A DNA stretch of 64,000 nucleotides from contig NZ_LBFC01000006.1 of the NCBI RefSeq assembly GCF_001990485.1, positions 116,564-180,563 on the forward strand, written 5' to 3'. The stretch comes from Thermosipho affectus (lineage in GTDB: Bacteria; Thermotogota; Thermotogae; Thermotogales; Fervidobacteriaceae). Numbering within the stretch: position 1 is the stretch's first letter; every line of letters starts with the position of its first letter. This document shows, one piece after another, positions 1 through 8,895 of the stretch. The notes under the pieces are model-generated. The model ran no database searches, was not told the origin of the DNA, and saw only the letters and a list, made by a program, of their open reading frames with translations. Both the position numbers and the translations under genes were made by a program.

Positions 1-1
1 T

Positions 2-109
2 GAGCTTGCAAAAGAACTGGGATACGATGCGGGGTTTGGCCCTAATACATTTGCAGAACATGTAGGTTCATTCCTTGCGCATGAAGTATATAAAAGATTA
101 AATAAATAA
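2..109 (+). CDS. C-terminal fragment of a probable B12-dependent aminomutase subunit
   Basis: Only the last 35 codons are in the window; the gene starts to the left. The readable tail contains KELGYDAGFGPNTFAEHV followed by a short helical end. This resembles the end of the cobalamin-binding Rossmann domain of lysine 5,6-aminomutase or D-ornithine aminomutase subunits, where a GxDAGFGPGT motif closes the domain. The reading frame ends in TAA immediately before a hairpin terminator. The assignment rests on this short tail alone, so the subunit and substrate cannot be named. Confidence 0.45.
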   Translation, partial: ELAKELGYDAGFGPNTFAEHVGSFLAHEVYKRLNK

Positions 110-135
110 GGGGCAAAAGCCCCTATTTTTTTATT
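110..135. terminator. Bidirectional intrinsic terminator
   Basis: A GGGGC-AAAA-GCCCC hairpin is followed on the plus strand by TATTTTTTTA, ending the upstream partial gene. On the minus strand the same hairpin is followed by TTATTTATTT, and it begins right at the stop codon of the MFS permease gene. It can therefore serve both converging genes. Confidence 0.85.
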
Positions 136-1265
136 AAAAACCTTATTTGAATAAAAAATACTATAATCGTCAACAATAGTCCAAAAATTCCAAGCCCCTT
201 TATCCCAGAAAAATAATCCAAAAAAGTTCCACCAATTAATGGACCAAAACCAAACAAAAGACCAATTACAGCTTCATGAAATCCTCCTTGCTTTCCCTGA
301 TCATCTTCTTCAGAATGAAGCCCATAGTATATTGCAAATGTATATGGAATAGCGTAACACATTCCACTCAAGAAAGAAATTACCAAAAATAACATTGGCG
401 ATGGTTTAAAAAACATAAGAAGGGAAGTTACCGGCAATACTAATAAAAAATAAAAAGAAACCTTTGGTTTTCCCACCCAAAAGTTAAATTTCCCCATAAA
501 TAAAAAAGTCAAAAAAACTGACAAATTTGCAAAGGCAATTAAAAATCCTGTTAAACTAAGCGCCGTACCATATGAACTTATTAATTTTGGAAAAAGAGCC
601 AAAACTGACGTATACAAAAGTCCTGAAAAAAACAACGTACTTCTATACACCAACCTATATTTTTTTATATTTTTCACTATCTTTTCCATTTTAAAATTGC
701 AACACAAAAGTCTTATGTAATTTCCAAAGCTTTTATAATCATACCAAACAAAAATACTCATAGTAGTAGAAAGAAATAAACCATATCCAAATATTATTTG
801 TGGATATTTTACAGTCATAAATGGTCCCAAAGCCATCCCAATGATATTTCCAAAACTCCACGAAAGATTAAATCTCATAACTGTTTTAGAATGTGGAAAG
901 TTTGCTAACGATTCGCTTTTTGATATTAGTCCCTCAATTTGAGGATAAAAACTTCCAAAAAATAAGTTTGATATAACAGCTATTACTACTAAAGAAAATA
1001 CACCTGATAAATTCAATGAAACAACTAAAAAGAAAAAATACAGTAAAAACTCCACTATCAATATCTTTTTATAACCAAACTTATCACCAAGATGACCTAT
1101 ACTAATACTAGTTATCACGTAAGAAAGTGCACCAAAAAAATTTATCATACCAATCTGAGAATATGCTAACCCCAACTTCGAACCCATTGAGTTTACATAT
1201 GAAGTTATTAAATAAAACAATATAGAGAAACATACTGAAATAAAATGATATCTGTGAAATCTCAT
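123..1265 (-). CDS. Major facilitator superfamily permease
   Basis: This 380-residue protein is almost entirely hydrophobic, with about 12 predicted membrane helices. It has the MFS loop 2-3 signature region (GHLGDKFGYKK, about residues 57-67), matching the GxxxDRxGRR-type motif of the superfamily. The start ATG follows a GGGGGAG SD at 4 bases. A long cytoplasmic loop near residue 190 separates the two six-helix halves. The substrate cannot be inferred: no neighbouring catabolic or resistance gene indicates it. The gene is monocistronic, bounded by a shared terminator and a gene-poor stretch. Confidence 0.8.
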   Translation of the reverse strand: MRFHRYHFISVCFSILFYLITSYVNSMGSKLGLAYSQIGMINFFGALSYVITSISIGHLGDKFGYKKILIVEFLLYFFFLVVSLNLSGVFSLVVIAVISNLFFGSFYPQIEGLISKSESLANFPHSKTVMRFNLSWSFGNIIGMALGPFMTVKYPQIIFGYGLFLSTTMSIFVWYDYKSFGNYIRLLCCNFKMEKIVKNIKKYRLVYRSTLFFSGLLYTSVLALFPKLISSYGTALSLTGFLIAFANLSVFLTFLFMGKFNFWVGKPKVSFYFLLVLPVTSLLMFFKPSPMLFLVISFLSGMCYAIPYTFAIYYGLHSEEDDQGKQGGFHEAVIGLLFGFGPLIGGTFLDYFSGIKGLGIFGLLLTIIVFFIQIRFLIKK

Positions 1266-1731
1266 ACAACTCCCCCTTCGTAATTAAAAAATTTATAGCT
1301 ATCCCAATAAATCTTACAGTGATAAATATAAATTTAGAAGTCATAGTATGAAAATTATCGTTATTAATCTACTTTTTCTTACCTTTCATTATAAAAAAAC
1401 CTCAATAGATTGAGAAATCATTTATGCCGTAAATAACACTAATAAAAATCTCCAATTCCGTCATAAAATTGTCACAAAATGTTTTGTTATTCTACTATAA
1501 ACGATGAAATTGACAACCAATGTGCTACCAAATAATATCTAGTAAATTCTAATATTCTTAAAAAGTAATATTTTGAAGATTTTACCACAACAATCTTTTC
1601 ATCATCTTATGCAAAAAATCTTCAGCCTTTATAGTAATTTTCTCCACAAATTTGTAAAAAATCTCAAGAAAATTACTACGAATGTTTTCACAGTCAACAA
1701 ATGAAAAACAATTCCTTCTCGATACTAACAC
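1266..1731. other. Gene-poor intergenic stretch with inverted repeats
   Basis: No convincing gene lies between the MFS permease and the tRNA unit. It holds a 12-bp perfect inverted repeat (tagtaattttct at 1632-1643 and its complement at 1667-1678), a 10-bp inverted repeat (tgaagatttt at 1574-1583 and 1615-1624), and a small minus-strand hairpin at 1401-1414 followed by seven T on that strand. A 49-codon minus-strand frame (1582-1731) is listed separately. The composition is very AT-rich, so some of these repeats may be chance. Confidence 0.5.
1582..1731 (-). pseudogene. Possible small ORF or remnant of a decayed gene
   Basis: A 49-codon frame starts with GTG (weak SD GGAAG, 8 bases away) and ends at TAA. 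The product has a mixed, protein-like composition (for example KAEDFLHKMMKRLL). A second open frame in another phase (about 1602 down to 1487, reading on to LEFTRYYLVAHW) overlaps its end, as if one longer gene had been frameshifted. I do not recognise the family. The inverted repeats of the region fall inside it. It could equally be non-coding. Confidence 0.2.
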
Positions 1732-1754
1732 CTAAAACGCTTCCAGACTAGATA

Positions 1755-1788
1755 AAAAAAGGTAGAACCATTTTCGGTTCCACCTTTT
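1755..1788 (-). terminator. Terminator of the tRNA unit
   Basis: On the minus strand a 10-bp stem (AGGTGGAACC / GGTTCTACCT, one G-T pair) with a six-base loop is followed by a run of T. It lies three bases past the CCA end of the tRNA-fMet gene and ends the tRNA-Leu/tRNA-fMet transcript. Confidence 0.85.
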
Positions 1789-1790
1789 TC

Positions 1791-1867
1791 TGGTAGCGGG
1801 GGCAGGATTTGAACCTGCGGCCTTTGGGTTATGAGCCCAACGAGCTTCCAGACTGCTCCACCCCGCA
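1791..1867 (-). tRNA. Initiator tRNA-fMet (CAT)
   Basis: The 77-base gene encodes the full cloverleaf with CCA. The acceptor stem is GCGGGG paired with CCCCGC, the D stem GAGC/GCTC, the anticodon loop CTCATAA and the T loop TTCAAAT. Three consecutive G-C pairs in the anticodon stem (GGG/CCC), the A11-U24 pair and an unpaired 1-72 position mark it as the initiator and not the elongator. The 1-72 mismatch reads U-U here, whereas the common bacterial form is C-A. It shares a transcript with the tRNA-Leu upstream. Confidence 0.93.
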
Positions 1868-1899
1868 TCGTATATAACAACACTGCTATTATTCTCAAG

Positions 1900-1989
1900 T
1901 GGTGCCGGGGATCGGACTCGAACCGACACGGAGGTGTAACCCCCAGCGGATTTTAAGTCCGCTGCGTCTCCCAATTCCGCCACCCCGGC
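1900..1989 (-). tRNA. tRNA-Leu (TAA)
   Basis: This 90-base class II tRNA has a long variable arm. The acceptor stem GCCGGGG pairs with CCCCGGC, the anticodon loop is CTTAAAA (anticodon TAA), the T loop is TTCGAGT, and CCA is encoded. It is the first gene of a two-tRNA transcript, 32 bases ahead of tRNA-fMet. Confidence 0.95.
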
Positions 1990-2002
1990 GTCACCGTAAT
2001 TT

Positions 2003-2030
2003 ATTTTAACATAAAATGTAAAATAGTCAA
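2003..2030 (-). promoter_or_regulatory. Promoter of the tRNA-Leu/tRNA-fMet unit
   Basis: On the minus strand TTGACT (2025-2030) and TAAAAT (2003-2008) are separated by 16 bases. This is a near-consensus housekeeping sigma promoter placed 13 bases before the tRNA-Leu gene. Confidence 0.75.
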
Positions 2031-2284
2031 TACCTTTTGAAGAGTGTTTCAAAAAATAGGATTATATAAAACAAATCTGAGGAAAAATCAAATAAAAAAA
2101 TTGAAATAGCTATATCATATTGTTCATGAAAATAAAAAATTGCTTTGAAATACTGCCAAAGCTATTTTCTATCTACAGATTATAAAAAAACACCTATAGT
2201 GCACCACGTGCTAAATTTTTAGTTTTTATCTGTAATATACATGATATCGGAAAAGTTATATTTAGTACTGTACAAAACAAACAT

Positions 2285-3649
2285 TTAAAATCTTTTTTTT
2301 ATATAATCAACAATTTCCTTTTCAGACATAACATTAAATTCATATTGTTTTTTTGAAAGTTTATAACTTTCAAAGTTTATTCTTATTCCTTTTAGACTCT
2401 CCTTCATCCACTTCCTTATTTTATTATATTCCCCATTACTAATAAATTCCCTACCATAAAATGGGGTTTTTTTCTTTGGAATCAAAGGATTAACACTTAA
2501 AGTTATTGATTTATACCCCATTTTTTTTACTTTCTCTAAAAAAGACTTTAATTCTACAAAATCAGATAATTCCTCACCTACACCAACTATATAATACATC
2601 TTTATACTGTTAAAACTTACTTTTCTTCCAATATCAAGTGCAAATAACAAATCATCCTCATCTATATCCTTCAACATTAAATTTCTAATTCTTTGTGAAA
2701 CCCCTTCAGGTGCAATGGTAAAGCTTTTTTGACCACTATCTTTTAACAATCTCAACAGTCTCTCAGAGATACCATCCGCCCTCATAGATGAAACGGAAAA
2801 CTTTATATTATATCCCTCTAAAATATCCAATAATTCATCCAACCATGGATAATCTGTTATTGTAGCACTAATTATTCCAATTGGATAAGTTTCATTTTTT
2901 AAAAATTCTTCTATAACATTTGGATGTACAAACTTTACCGGCTTTTTATTATACCCCATCACACAAAAATTGCATCTTCTAATACATCCCCTACCAATTT
3001 CTAGAAGCTTTTTTTCACCAAATTCGGAAAATCGTGTTACAAAATGAGAAACAGGGAGTTTTTTTCCAATATCAAAGTTTGTCACTTTATCTTCCCATTT
3101 TAATCTTTTAAAATATTCCAATCCTTCTTTCCTACTTTTTAATAAAATTCGAATTCCCTCTGAAACTTCTTTAACCTTATCTTCTAAATCTCCAACAATT
3201 ATTACATCTGCAATGGGTTTAATCAACTCTTCGTTAAAAAATGTAATTGCTCCACCAATCACAATAACTGGTGAATCTTCATCTCTCTCATTGGCAAGCA
3301 ATGGTATTCCAAGTTTTTTTAAAATATCCAAAATATTCTCAAAATCAAGCTCAAAATGCAGAGAAAATAACAAAATTCTATTTTCATCTAACGGTTTAAA
3401 AGATTCAACGGAATAAAATTTTCTAAACCACTTTTCATAGAAATAACGCTCTGGGTATATACCACTTTCCCAAAATAGTTGTTGCACCCAACTCCACGAA
3501 AGAGATGATGCAGCTACTGTATAATTATTTGGAAAAACTAAGGCAACCCCCTGGTTGCCCATAAATTCTTTGAATCTTTTTTCAGAATCACTAAATTTTT
3601 TAACATGTGAATATTCTAGAAAATCATCTTTTTTACGTGGCTTCCTCAA
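2285..3649 (-). CDS. Radical SAM protein with B12-binding-like N-terminal domain
   Basis: The 454-residue protein has an N-terminal region (about 30-170) like the cobalamin-binding-type domain of YgiQ/TIGR03960-like radical SAM proteins. The [4Fe-4S]/SAM motif CIRRCNFC follows (C222, C226, C229; CxxxCxxC), then a TIM-barrel region. The start is TTG behind a GGAGG SD that lies in the end of the upstream thioesterase gene, with a 17-base overlap if the longer frame is used. It is the last gene of the tilS-ftsH unit. The reaction is unknown; proteins of this layout are usually uncharacterised and may modify RNA or protein. Confidence 0.75.
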   Translation of the reverse strand: MRKPRKKDDFLEYSHVKKFSDSEKRFKEFMGNQGVALVFPNNYTVAASSLSWSWVQQLFWESGIYPERYFYEKWFRKFYSVESFKPLDENRILLFSLHFELDFENILDILKKLGIPLLANERDEDSPVIVIGGAITFFNEELIKPIADVIIVGDLEDKVKEVSEGIRILLKSRKEGLEYFKRLKWEDKVTNFDIGKKLPVSHFVTRFSEFGEKKLLEIGRGCIRRCNFCVMGYNKKPVKFVHPNVIEEFLKNETYPIGIISATITDYPWLDELLDILEGYNIKFSVSSMRADGISERLLRLLKDSGQKSFTIAPEGVSQRIRNLMLKDIDEDDLLFALDIGRKVSFNSIKMYYIVGVGEELSDFVELKSFLEKVKKMGYKSITLSVNPLIPKKKTPFYGREFISNGEYNKIRKWMKESLKGIRINFESYKLSKKQYEFNVMSEKEIVDYIKKRF

Positions 3650-4031
3650 CTGCTTTCCTCCTAAGATAATTTCTTGAAACTACAACCCTAACAAATTCTG
3701 CCTCAGCGACTTTTTTATTATCTTTCGTCAAAATTCCAGAAAAATATATATAATTTCCATCAATTTTCGTAACTCTAACTCCCAAAACCAATTTATCACC
3801 AACCATCACGGGAAATATTTGTTTTACCTTCACACTCAAAACAACTGAAATCAAATCTTCTGGTAATACTTCTAATAAAATTTCATATCCCACTCTTACA
3901 AATTGTTTAATAATACCGGAAGTTGAAACAAAATGATAATTTCTCATTTCATCATCTTCGTCCCAAATATAAGAATCATCGGGAACAAACTCTATAGTTT
4001 TACTTATCCCCTCTATCTTCCTCCACAACAC
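3633..4031 (-). CDS. FlK-type hotdog-fold thioesterase
   Basis: The protein is about 132 residues and matches the fluoroacetyl-CoA thioesterase-like hotdog family. It has a central helix (SGIIKQFVRVGYEILLEVLPED), then SVVLSVKVKQIFPVMVGDKL and a final strand AEAEFVRVVVS. ATG at 4037 sits directly on its own SD (AAGGGGG), so GTG two codons later (4031) with 6-base spacing is the better start. The 5' end overlaps the end of ftsH. The acyl substrate is not evident; real fluoroacetate metabolism is unlikely, and a general acyl-CoA clean-up role is possible. Confidence 0.6.
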   Translation of the reverse strand: MLWRKIEGISKTIEFVPDDSYIWDEDDEMRNYHFVSTSGIIKQFVRVGYEILLEVLPEDLISVVLSVKVKQIFPVMVGDKLVLGVRVTKIDGNYIYFSGILTKDNKKVAEAEFVRVVVSRNYLRRKAVEEAT

Positions 4032-5844
4032 TATCATCCCCCTTAAGTAACTTCCTTAACTCTTCTCCACTAATTTCTTCTCTTTCTAACAAAATTTGAG
4101 CAAGTTCATCTAATTTTTCTCTATGTTTATTTAATATTTCTTTTGCCCTGTTATAACATGTGTTTACGATATTTTGCACTTCACTATCAATTAATTTCGC
4201 AACTTCTTCACTGTAATTTCTCATCCTTGTAATTTCTTTCCCCAAAAATACTTCTTGTTCCGTCTTTCCCCAAGCAAGTGGTCCAAAGTTATCACTCATA
4301 CCAAGTTCACAAACCATTTTTCTTGCTATTTCCGTTGCTCTCTCAATATCATTTGCTGCACCACTTGTTATATCATGAAAAACTATTTCTTCTGCCGCCC
4401 TTCCTCCCAACAAAGCTGTTATATTATCCATTAGTTCGTTTTTACTAATAAGGTACTTATCCTCTGCGGGAAGATGCAATGTAAATCCCAACGCTTTATA
4501 ACCCCTAGGTATTATAGACACCTTATGAACCGGGTCAGAATTTGGTAATTCTGTTCCGACTATGGCGTGCCCTAATTCATGATACGCAACAATTTCCTTT
4601 TGCTTATTCGAAATCAATCTCGATTTTCTTGCAGGGCCAGCAATCACCCTATCAATAGCTTCTTCAAAATCATCCATAGTCATTTGTACCCTACCATCTC
4701 TTGCTGCAAGAAGTGCTGCTTCATTAACGAGATTTTCCAAATCCGCCCCAACAAATCCCGTCGTCCTTTTTGCCAAAATCTTTACATCTACATCTTCAGA
4801 TATAGGTTTACCCCTAAGATGTATTTTTAAAATTTCTTCCCTTCCTTTTACATCTGGTGGGTCCACCACTACTTTTTTATCAAATCTTCCCGGTCTTAAA
4901 AGAGCGGGATCTAATATATCTGGTCTATTCGTTGCCGCCATCACGACTATTCCTTCTTTTACGTCAAACCCGTCCATTTCCACCAAAAGTTGATTTAACG
5001 TTTGCTCCCTTTCATCATGTCCACCACCAAGTCCAGCTCCCCTATGTCTTCCAACGGCATCTATTTCATCGATAAACACAATACACGGTGCATTAGATTT
5101 TGCTTGGTTAAACAAGTCCCTAACTCTTGCTGCACCTACACCAACAAATAACTCCACAAAATCAGAACCACTTATATGAAAGAAAGGCACATTTGCTTCT
5201 CCCGCTACTGCTCTTGCAAGCAATGTTTTTCCAGTTCCCGGAGGTCCAACAAGCAAAACTCCTTTAGGCATCCTTGCACCTATTTTGTTAAATTTTCCAG
5301 GATTCTTTAAAAAGTCAACTATTTCCTGTAATTCTTCAACTGCTTCGTCCACACCTGCAACATCTTTAAAGGTTATCTTTTTCTTACCTGGAACCACCTT
5401 TTCGGCTCTACTTTTGGTAAAAGTAAACGCCTGATTATTTTTTCCTCCTAATCCCTTTATTAAAAAGCTAAACATAAAAAGCATTAAAATGAAAAATAGT
5501 AAATTTCCTACAATATTAACCCAAAAAGAACTATCTACACTTTTTTCACCATTTACGATTATTCCCTTATTAACCATTTTATTAATAAGGTCCATATCGT
5601 ATTTAACCCATGGCGCATAAACGTTATACCTCTTTCCAGAAATAGTTCTTAATATTACACTTCCATCATCTTTTATCGTAACTTCTGCAATATCACCGGT
5701 ATCTGATTCTAGTCTTTTAACAAAATCACTATACCTCATAGATGTTTCTGAGGTATTACTGTTGAAAAACACCCCCTCAAGTATCCAAAAAATACTTAAA
5801 ATTATTAAAAGCCCTACAATTATTGATCCAATTCCTTTATTCAA
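4000..5844 (-). CDS. ftsH: ATP-dependent zinc metalloprotease FtsH
   Basis: The 614-residue membrane protease degrades misfolded membrane and regulatory proteins. It has two N-terminal membrane helices (about 7-27 and 109-131) flanking a periplasmic domain. The AAA+ module carries Walker A GPPGTGKT (200-207) and Walker B VFIDE (about 256-260), with the second region of homology near [17 protein letters not shown]. The zinc site is HELGH (422-426). Length is normal. The TTG start follows GGAGG, and the first bases overlap the tilS stop codon, so the two are translationally coupled. Confidence 0.97.
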   Translation of the reverse strand: MNKGIGSIIVGLLIILSIFWILEGVFFNSNTSETSMRYSDFVKRLESDTGDIAEVTIKDDGSVILRTISGKRYNVYAPWVKYDMDLINKMVNKGIIVNGEKSVDSSFWVNIVGNLLFFILMLFMFSFLIKGLGGKNNQAFTFTKSRAEKVVPGKKKITFKDVAGVDEAVEELQEIVDFLKNPGKFNKIGARMPKGVLLVGPPGTGKTLLARAVAGEANVPFFHISGSDFVELFVGVGAARVRDLFNQAKSNAPCIVFIDEIDAVGRHRGAGLGGGHDEREQTLNQLLVEMDGFDVKEGIVVMAATNRPDILDPALLRPGRFDKKVVVDPPDVKGREEILKIHLRGKPISEDVDVKILAKRTTGFVGADLENLVNEAALLAARDGRVQMTMDDFEEAIDRVIAGPARKSRLISNKQKEIVAYHELGHAIVGTELPNSDPVHKVSIIPRGYKALGFTLHLPAEDKYLISKNELMDNITALLGGRAAEEIVFHDITSGAANDIERATEIARKMVCELGMSDNFGPLAWGKTEQEVFLGKEITRMRNYSEEVAKLIDSEVQNIVNTCYNRAKEILNKHREKLDELAQILLEREEISGEELRKLLKGDDSVVEEDRGDK

Positions 5845-7112
5845 AATAATAAACCTCCTTTCACATTCACAGATAATCCTTCTTTAGAGACACTTTCTTT
5901 ATCAACGTAAACACCTGGAACAAAAAACACCGTTTCATTATCCACAAAAACGGGTATAATTCTCCTAATAAATGATGGGATCTTTTTCCTCACAAACATT
6001 TCCTTTAACTTTTTACCCCCTTTTATCTTATCTCCAAACTCCCAATTTCTTATAACAAAAGAACTCTTATTAAATATTATACCATCTTTGTCATTTTTTC
6101 CAATTTTTATATTAAAAGGTTCTACATAAATTTCCTGTGGAGCATTTATTTCGTAACGAAATTTTCTACTTAAAAAATCACCCAAAAAACCATACCCATA
6201 CGATATTTCCACTCCATAATTTCCCCAAAAACTAACTTTAAAACTTGTTTTGGAAAGATTTTTCTTCAGCCTATCAAGCTTTTCCTTATCAGGGGCAATT
6301 CCATAGTGTTTTAATGTCTGTCTTCTTACAAATTCAATTAAAACATAATCATCATCTGGTATCTTAAAAAGTATTCCATTTAAAAGTGGTACACTCTCTA
6401 AATTTATTTTTTTATCCACGAACTTTTCCAATTCCCATAAATTCTCTACAAATCTAAAAACAGCTCCTTCAAATGCCGGATTTATTTTTTTAAACTTTGG
6501 GACTATCTCATGTCTTATAAAATTTCTTGTGTATTTTACATCGTAATTTGTTTTATCTACCACAAAATCTATGTTATTTTCTTTTGCAAAAGATTCTATT
6601 TCAAATCTTGTATAAAAAAGTAAAGGTCTAATTATATCTCCACTTACAGGTTTCATTCCATAAATTCCAAATGGACCAGTCCCCCGTGAAATTCTAAAAA
6701 GTACATTTTCAACTAAATCATTCAAATTATGTGCAACTGCAATCTTTTTTACTCCTAATTTTTTCTTAAAGTTTCTCAAAATGCTATATCTTAACTTTCT
6801 TGCAGCTTCTTCAAGTGTCAATTTATTCTCTTTTGCATAACCTAATGCATCAATGCTTGATGTAAAACATGGAATATTTAACCTCTCACAAAATTTTTTC
6901 ACAAAAATTACCTCATTTTTAGATTCCTTCCTTATACCATGATCAATCGTTGCACAAAAAATTTCTATTCCTATTTTTTCTTTTATCTCATTTAATATGT
7001 ATAACAAAGTCATAGAATCCACACCACCTGAAACAGCAACCAAAATCTTATCATTTTCCGTGATAACACTATAATCGTTTATCTTCTCGATAAAACTCTC
7101 TATCGATAACAC
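5841..7112 (-). CDS. tilS: tRNA(Ile)-lysidine synthase TilS
   Basis: This enzyme converts C34 of the CAU-anticodon tRNA-Ile to lysidine, using ATP and lysine. The PP-loop SGGVDS lies at residues 28-33, followed by the N-type ATP pyrophosphatase core with DHGIRKES and the HNLNDLVENVLFRI signature. A C-terminal TilS domain extends to residue 423. The start is GTG at 7112, five bases after GAAGGTG; an ATG overlapping it is out of frame. It is the first gene of the minus-strand unit tilS-ftsH-thioesterase-radical SAM, divergent from the M42 peptidase gene. Confidence 0.93.
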   Translation of the reverse strand: MLSIESFIEKINDYSVITENDKILVAVSGGVDSMTLLYILNEIKEKIGIEIFCATIDHGIRKESKNEVIFVKKFCERLNIPCFTSSIDALGYAKENKLTLEEAARKLRYSILRNFKKKLGVKKIAVAHNLNDLVENVLFRISRGTGPFGIYGMKPVSGDIIRPLLFYTRFEIESFAKENNIDFVVDKTNYDVKYTRNFIRHEIVPKFKKINPAFEGAVFRFVENLWELEKFVDKKINLESVPLLNGILFKIPDDDYVLIEFVRRQTLKHYGIAPDKEKLDRLKKNLSKTSFKVSFWGNYGVEISYGYGFLGDFLSRKFRYEINAPQEIYVEPFNIKIGKNDKDGIIFNKSSFVIRNWEFGDKIKGGKKLKEMFVRKKIPSFIRRIIPVFVDNETVFFVPGVYVDKESVSKEGLSVNVKGGLLF

Positions 7113-7131
7113 ATTTTCACCTTCTTTTTAT

Positions 7132-7161
7132 TTGCTAAATTCCACATTAGTAGTGTATAAT
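7132..7161 (+). promoter_or_regulatory. Promoter of the M42 peptidase operon
   Basis: TTGCTA (7132-7137), an 18-base spacer and a perfect TATAAT (7156-7161) lie 33 bases before the SD-supported ATG of the M42 peptidase. The -35 hexamer contains the TTG that would open a longer reading frame, which argues against that longer frame. Confidence 0.65.
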
Positions 7162-7194
7162 AAAATTGATAAAATTAAAAGGAGGTTTTCATGT

Positions 7195-8199
7195 ATGAAA
7201 GAATTAATAAAAAAACTTACCGAAACACATAGTCCAAGCGGTCGAGAAGAGAAAATTAGAAAAGTAATCCTCTCTGAGCTAGAAGGTTACATCGACGGTT
7301 ATAAAGTAGATAAATTGGGAAATTTAATTGTCTGGAAAAACGGTTCATCTGGCAAAAAAATACTTTTAGATGCACATATGGACGAGATTGGGGTAGTAGT
7401 AACAAACATAGATGATAACGGATTTTTAAAAATTGACATGGTGGGTGGTGTATCACCTTATACGATCTTTCGTTCAAAAGTTAGATTTGGTAATGTTGTA
7501 GGTATAGTTGATGTTGAAGGAGAAACAGGTCAAATTTTAGCGGAAAACATAAAAAATATGTCCTTTGACAAAATATACGTAGATATAGGGGCAAAGTCAA
7601 AGGAAGAAGCAGAAAAAATTTGTCCTATAGGAACTTTTGGAACCTTTGATGGATACTTCGTTGAAAACGGCGATTATTTCATCTCAAAATCAATGGATGA
7701 TAGAATTGGTTGCGCAGTAATAATAGAAGTGTTTAAAAAACTTAAAAATACAAAAAATTCGGTATATGGAGTATTTGCAGTGCAAGAAGAAGTTGGAATA
7801 ATAGGCGCAAGAGTTGCGGGCTATGATATTGATCCAGATGTGGCTATAGCAATTGATGTTACCGCCGCAGGTGATACTCCAAAAGCAAATAAAAGAGTAT
7901 CAATGAAATTGGGAAGTGGAGCATGTATAAAGGTAAAGGACGGATATTCAATTAGTGATAAAGAAATGGTAAACGTATTAAGAGATCTTGCAGAAAAATA
8001 CAATATACCATATCAAATGGAAGTTTTAATTTACGGTGGAACAGATGCACGTGGATATCAAAACACAAAAGCAGGTATTCCAAGTGCAACTATTTCTATT
8101 GCCACAAGGTATATTCACACACCAAACGAAATGGTACACAAAAAGGATGTAGAAGCCACTATTGAGTTGATTTTGAAATACGTAGAGGAGGGAATTTAA
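7195..8199 (+). CDS. M42 family metallo-aminopeptidase
   Basis: The 334-residue dinuclear-metal peptidase belongs to the M42 family (TET/glutamyl aminopeptidase, FrvX type). Metal ligands and catalytic residues are recognisable in LLDAHMDEIG, SKSMDDRIGC, AVQEEVGIIGA and AIDVT, with the late IHTPNEM histidine. The start is ATG at 7195, nine bases after GGAGG; a longer in-frame extension to 7132 runs through the promoter and has no SD. It probably trims oligopeptides in the cytoplasm. It opens a plus-strand run of overlapping or closely spaced genes that continues to 18223. Confidence 0.9.
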   Translation: MKELIKKLTETHSPSGREEKIRKVILSELEGYIDGYKVDKLGNLIVWKNGSSGKKILLDAHMDEIGVVVTNIDDNGFLKIDMVGGVSPYTIFRSKVRFGNVVGIVDVEGETGQILAENIKNMSFDKIYVDIGAKSKEEAEKICPIGTFGTFDGYFVENGDYFISKSMDDRIGCAVIIEVFKKLKNTKNSVYGVFAVQEEVGIIGARVAGYDIDPDVAIAIDVTAAGDTPKANKRVSMKLGSGACIKVKDGYSISDKEMVNVLRDLAEKYNIPYQMEVLIYGGTDARGYQNTKAGIPSATISIATRYIHTPNEMVHKKDVEATIELILKYVEEGI

Positions 8200-8200
8200 G

Positions 8201-8884
8201 CTGCGTTCTTTTACACCCTTGGAATTAAAAATACTAAGCACTCTTATACTTATTTTATCTTTAATAACATTACTACTTCTAATATCAACTATTTATCTGT
8301 ACATCAAAAAATCTTCTGTAAACGTAGATGTTGTATACATTCCAAAAAAAATTGAATTCAAAAATGTAACTGGGAGTGAAAAGCTCCCAGATTTTTCATT
8401 AGATTCCACAACTACTATGATCAAATTTGAAACATTTAATTATGATAAACTGTTAGTACATTCACTTGATATCTTAGAATACAGCACAGATGTTTCCACC
8501 TTTGTGGTAGACTCACAAAATGCCCTTAAAATAGTAAAGTTAAGTAAAAATTTTTTAATCAACAAGTTATCAGAGGATACATACTTTTTAGTAGTACCAT
8601 CAAAGATAAGGCTCCCAGGTCTTCTTGCCGGAAAAAGTGTATACACAATATTCTTAAAAACAGGTGAAAATGCAGAACCTATTTTTAGAGATATTCTAAA
8701 TCTAAGATCAAATGGCTTTTCATCATTTGCAATAAAATTTAAAAGGAATAATAAAATCTTCTATTCACTTTGTTTAGGCGCTTTTCCAGATATCGATTCT
8801 GCTAAAGAATATTTAAACAATTTAAACGTAAAAGAATTAAAAATATATACATATAGGCCATACGCAGGAAGAATAACACATTAA
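8201..8884 (+). CDS. Single-pass membrane protein with SPOR-like C-terminus
   Basis: The product is about 227 residues: a short cytoplasmic N-terminus, one hydrophobic helix, and an extracytoplasmic region ending in a SPOR-like segment (YSLCLGAFPDIDSAKEYLNNL), the type of domain that binds denuded peptidoglycan. The only SD (GAGGAGGG, 8184-8191) points to a CTG at 8201. The first conventional start, TTG at 8219, lies 27 bases beyond it with no SD of its own. The gene sits between an M42 peptidase and uppP. The SPOR reading is tentative. Confidence 0.6.
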   Translation: MRSFTPLELKILSTLILILSLITLLLLISTIYLYIKKSSVNVDVVYIPKKIEFKNVTGSEKLPDFSLDSTTTMIKFETFNYDKLLVHSLDILEYSTDVSTFVVDSQNALKIVKLSKNFLINKLSEDTYFLVVPSKIRLPGLLAGKSVYTIFLKTGENAEPIFRDILNLRSNGFSSFAIKFKRNNKIFYSLCLGAFPDIDSAKEYLNNLNVKELKIYTYRPYAGRITH

Positions 8885-8895
8885 GGAGGAAGAAA

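Noticed and set aside
1732..2052. A 106-codon minus-strand frame across the tRNA unit
   Set aside because: It runs through both tRNA genes and the terminator; its residues are simply translated tRNA sequence.
7132..7194. Longer N-terminus for the M42 peptidase
   Set aside because: It would start inside the -35 element and read through the -10; the SD supports ATG at 7195.
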